This document shows positions 30,426-33,082 of a stretch of 33,082 bases of DNA, one piece after another. The stretch's first letter is position 1. Each line of letters begins with the position of its first letter. Under the pieces are notes generated by a model. The model saw only the letters and a program-made list of their open reading frames with translations. It was not told the DNA's origin and ran no database searches. The translations under genes were made by a program, and so were the position numbers. The stretch is from positions 1 through 33,082 of the forward strand of contig JABUQX010113490.1 in assembly GCA_015478945.1 (NCBI GenBank). The letters are read 5' to 3'. Source of the stretch: Trachelipus rathkii (lineage: Eukaryota; Arthropoda; Malacostraca; Isopoda; Trachelipodidae).

Positions 30426-31192
30426 GTGTTCAACTTAGTCGCCATAATCGTACAAATTAGAACGAATAGTTACGTGCACGATGGCAACAAATGGAATGGG
30501 CAAAAAAGTGACCATGAACTGCAAGTCAAGCCGAAATACATGTCACTTAAGACTCAAAATAACGGCTAAAGCCCATAAAGGTTCCAAACATTACCGGTGC
30601 AAAACTTGACCTGTGCGAAAATTAGGGGGCTAAAAATAGGCAATAGTACAGACGGTTGCTTACCAACCGTTTGGCGCAACACTTCTTGAAGGGTGTGCCA
30701 AAAGTTGCCGAAAAAAGTTACGCAGAGAGAGCCAAGAGAGGCCGTGGTCAAAGACCCATGGAAAGACCAAAGGGTTGGTACAGAAAAATGGTGGGTACGA
30801 CAGAGTACGGTTGCGACGCAACCGTTGGCGCAAGCCCTTCGAAGGGGTGCAAAAAATAGGGTTGCCATAAATAGGGTTGCCTAAAAAGTTAGGGTGCCAA
30901 AAATTAGGGTTCTCAAATAGGTCCAAAAAAATCCGGGTTCTCAAAAAAATTAGGTTTCTCAAAAAATTCGGGTTCTCAAAAATTAGGGGTTCTAAAAAAG
31001 CTCGGTGGGATAAAAATACCGTGGGCCAAAATGACCCATGGAAGACCAAAGTTGGGCCAAATAAAAGTAAAGCCAAAAAAAAAGTTATAGGTAAAAAATT
31101 CAGCGTGCCCAACAAAGGTAAAGTCAAAAGGTCGCGGTCAAAAGTCAAAAAGGCGGGTCACTTTACACGAGCAATATCCCTCCCCTACTACT

Positions 31193-31198
31193 TAGGGA
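31193..31198. repeat. Right copy of the 6-bp target-site duplication
   Basis: TAGGGA directly follows the right terminus and pairs with TAGGGC at 19498-19503. Confidence 0.7.
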
Positions 31199-31620
31199 AA
31201 ATTACATTATTGTATATTTGATGAATTTCAACATTAGTTAACAGTTGAGAACCATAGATCATACTTACAAATCGTTTGTAAAGTCACTCATGCCATCGAT
31301 ATCTATAAAATTTTTTTCATTTGTGTAAATAAACTTGATCTTAACATTTCATATTGATAACAAAGATTTAGCATGTACCCACCGAGAACTGCAGACCATA
31401 CAATTATCTCAATTCTAACAGGAAGGAAAAAGACAAGAACTGGTTTAATGAGTTTCATCATTCATTCAATTATAAAAGGGAAAGTTATTAATAATTAGGC
31501 GTGATTAAGAGAAAGATAAAAATTTTTATATAATAAAATAATACTGCATTTCAAATTGCTATCAATGGTTAGCAAAGGGTAAGGATACTTTATTGGCCTT
31601 TTTTGAGTAATCATATAGCA
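31199..31620. other. Flanking DNA right of the Polinton, no recognised gene
   Basis: AT-rich unique-looking sequence without a long frame. If the element interrupted a gene, the continuation of the coding-like stretch at 18780-19490 should start here; I do not see it. Confidence 0.4.
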
Positions 31621-32100
31621 TAGTATATATATATATATATATAATATATAATATATATTAGATATTAATAATATAAATGCATAATATATATACTATATAT
31701 ATAGATATACTATATAATAAATAGGTATAAAGGGGAGGTAAGGGGTAGATAGAGAGAGAGAGCGTGATAGAGAGAGATAATAATATATTATTATCATAAT
31801 ATATATATATATAGTATAAAGCTATATATATAATTATATATAATATATAATAAGATATAATTATATATTATATAGATCTTAATTTCACATGGTGTCAATT
31901 CACTCTACTCTCTATCTCTCCTCTACTCTCCTCTCTCTCCCTCCTCTCTCATCTCTCTCTCTCTCCTCTACTCTCTCTATATATATTATAAGATTATATA
32001 GATATATAGATATATATATATATAGTAGTATAAGATATATATATATATATATATTTAATGTGTGTGTGTGTTGTGTGTGTGTGTGTGTGCGACAAACGCC
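31621..32100. repeat. Compound microsatellites: (TA)n, (AG)n, (CT)n, (TG)n
   Basis: TA-rich at 31621-31720 and 31786-31875, AG-rich at 31748-31780, CT-rich at 31900-31980, TA again to 32055, then (TG)n at 32058-32090. The 83-codon frame at 31889-32140 is repeat-derived. Confidence 0.93.
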
Positions 32101-32189
32101 CCTACGTTACTACAGCTCAAGTATGCATGCTTTCTTTTAGAGGTTGACCCCCCAAGTCTGTTAAAGAGATAACTAAACAGAGAAGCCGC

Positions 32190-32930
32190 GATAAGCAAGC
32201 AATATAATAAATATATAGATATATAAGACTGATATATATATATAATAATATTATATATAAATATTAGATTATAATTATATAATTATATATAATATAAAAT
32301 TTTAATATTATTATTATTATTATTATATATATTATATTATTATGTATTATTGAAATATTAAGGAAATTAGTTGACTTACCTCTTGTTATTCTTAGCTCGT
32401 AGAAGATAATTTTTGTTTAATAAACTCTTTCTTTGTGAAAAATAAATGTAATTATGTCCGTGGACTAATCGCTGATACATTTCACCTAACTTAAATTATG
32501 CATTAACTATATTATTATTTTAGTGGTCAGTAGTAGTAGTAAGTAGTAGTAGTCAATGATTTTCATATTATTATTATTATTATAAATTATTATTATTCTA
32601 TATTCTTATTATATTTATATATTATTATATTATATATTATTATTATATTATATATTTTTATATTATTCGATTATTAATTATTATGATATTACATATTATT
32701 TATATGATTATTATATTATATATATTATCTGGTAAATTTTTGGCTTAGAGTATCGAAAAGTAAATACGGATTTTTTTCATTATGTTAATATTTATTTACA
32801 GTTTATATATAATAGTATAAATATATAATATATATATATATATATAATATATGATATATATAAGAGAGGTATTATATATATATATATAATATATAATAAT
32901 ATAGATATATATAATAAATTAATTTATTTT
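32190..32930. repeat. AT-rich DNA with (TAA)n/(TTA)n, (TAG)n and (TA)n tracts
   Basis: TA and TTA runs at 32200-32345 and 32560-32725, a short AGT/TAG triplet tract at 32524-32555, and (TA)n at 32806-32915. A short non-repetitive island (32345-32520) shows no recognisable gene. Confidence 0.85.
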
Positions 32931-32940
32931 CTCATTTTAG

Positions 32941-33025
32941 AAATTATGAACCTGTTAATGAAAAATTAGAAGATGCAGTGTTATACTCCTTGTCCTTGAA
33001 TACTGTGAGAAGGACTTCCGAGTAA
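32941..33025 (+). CDS. Possible exon at the window edge, unrecognised
   Basis: A good acceptor (TATTTTCTCATTTTAG, ending 32940) is followed by the frame NYEPVNEKLEDAVLYSLSLN, then TVRRTSE and a TAA at 33023-33025. A second frame immediately downstream reads NNIDSVDVTLYSDIIN, so a one-base shift may hide a longer exon running out of the window. No family is recognised. Confidence 0.3.
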
Positions 33026-33082
33026 TAACATCGATAGTGTCGATGTAACTCTTTACAGTGATATTATTAATTGAGCTGGTCG

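Larger units (their letters stand above)
19504..31192 (+). mobile_element. Polinton/Maverick element, complete by its ends, 11,689 bp, genes decayed
   Basis: The boundaries are defined by near-identical inverted termini. The left end reads AGTAGTACGGGGAGGGAT from 19504, and the minus strand from 31192 reads AGTAGTAGGGGAGGGATA. Both continue into TTGCTCGTGT, and both start with AG as Polinton ends do. Six-base repeats TAGGGC/TAGGGA flank them. Between long inverted repeats lie seven recognisable Polinton gene families, all on the plus strand: packaging ATPase, virion-core-type protein, integrase, penton, small pVI-like capsid protein, major capsid protein and cysteine protease. Full-length Polintons are commonly 15-20 kb and include a protein-primed DNA polymerase B of over 1,000 residues, for which there is neither a motif nor space here. 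All genes contain frameshifts or stops. Confidence 0.92.
28893..31192 (-). repeat. Right terminal inverted repeat, about 2.3 kb
   Basis: Inverted counterpart of 19504-22027, with all landmarks in mirrored order: the AAAGCAGTAAAGCAG minisatellite, CpG island, CATTTGAGG block, GTATATTAC block, GTGCC-type repeat, TTAGGGTT-type minisatellite, then the terminus ending CCCCTACTACT at 31192. Open frames here on both strands (for example 30566-31221) arise from repeats. No gene is supported. Confidence 0.88.

Noticed and set aside
30566..31221. Overlapping frames of 60-162 codons on both strands in the right TIR
   Set aside because: They follow the AAATTAGGGTTCTC-type minisatellite, occur on both strands, have no domain, and the left TIR shows no conserved equivalent frame.
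1..33082. tRNA, rRNA or other structured RNA genes
   Set aside because: No cloverleaf-type sequence with A and B boxes and no rRNA-like conserved stretch was noticed. A covariance-model scan would be decisive and was not available.

Overview
This is eukaryotic DNA, probably from an arthropod and most likely a crustacean. It is very AT-rich, crowded with (TA)n, (CT)n and (TAA)n-type microsatellites, contains spliced-gene exons with canonical splice sites, and is dominated by decayed transposons and satellite DNA. The crustacean guess rests on overall texture, not on a diagnostic gene. Almost no long open reading frame is real: most long frames come from microsatellites or lie antisense to decayed genes.

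Left part (1-6200): an unrecognised coding-like fragment (7-630), long TA arrays, and a minus-strand non-LTR retrotransposon (LINE). Its reverse transcriptase is recognisable at about 2885-4200 and its C-terminal zinc-knuckle tail at about 1260-1960. The two parts are separated by a TA array and a hAT-like transposon end finishing at 2890.

Gene-containing part (6560-9060): two adjacent minus-strand exons (6894-7066 and 6596-6701) fit the C-terminal end of a glucosylceramidase (GBA, glycoside hydrolase family 30), with canonical splice sites and a poly(A) signal. An unrecognised coding-like stretch lies on the plus strand at 8550-8990.

Satellite (about 11590-16520): a roughly 65-75 bp satellite whose monomers alternate between two types, arranged in five blocks of alternating orientation. 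The last switch forms a head-to-head palindrome near 16368. Simple repeats and AT-rich DNA follow, then a second unrecognised coding-like stretch (18780-19490).

Main discovery (19504-31192): a complete but decayed Polinton/Maverick element of 11,689 bp. It has matching termini (5'-AGTAGTA...), a 6-bp target duplication (TAGGGC/TAGGGA) and very long terminal inverted repeats (about 2.5 and 2.3 kb) built from minisatellites and a CpG-rich island. All its genes lie on the plus strand, in this order: packaging ATPase, basic virion-core-type protein, an LPYKEYEKM-type protein region with a hydrophobic tail, retroviral-type integrase with chromodomain, penton (single jelly-roll minor capsid), small glycine-rich/basic capsid protein, double jelly-roll major capsid protein, and adenovirus-type cysteine protease. 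The capsid-assembly set is therefore present, but no protein-primed DNA polymerase B was found and the remaining space cannot hold one. All these genes carry frameshifts and stops, so this copy looks inactive unless the breaks are assembly errors. Gene calls were made by reading frames by eye and recalling family motifs; no search was run.

Right flank (31199-33082): mostly simple repeats, with a possible exon at the edge (32941-33025).
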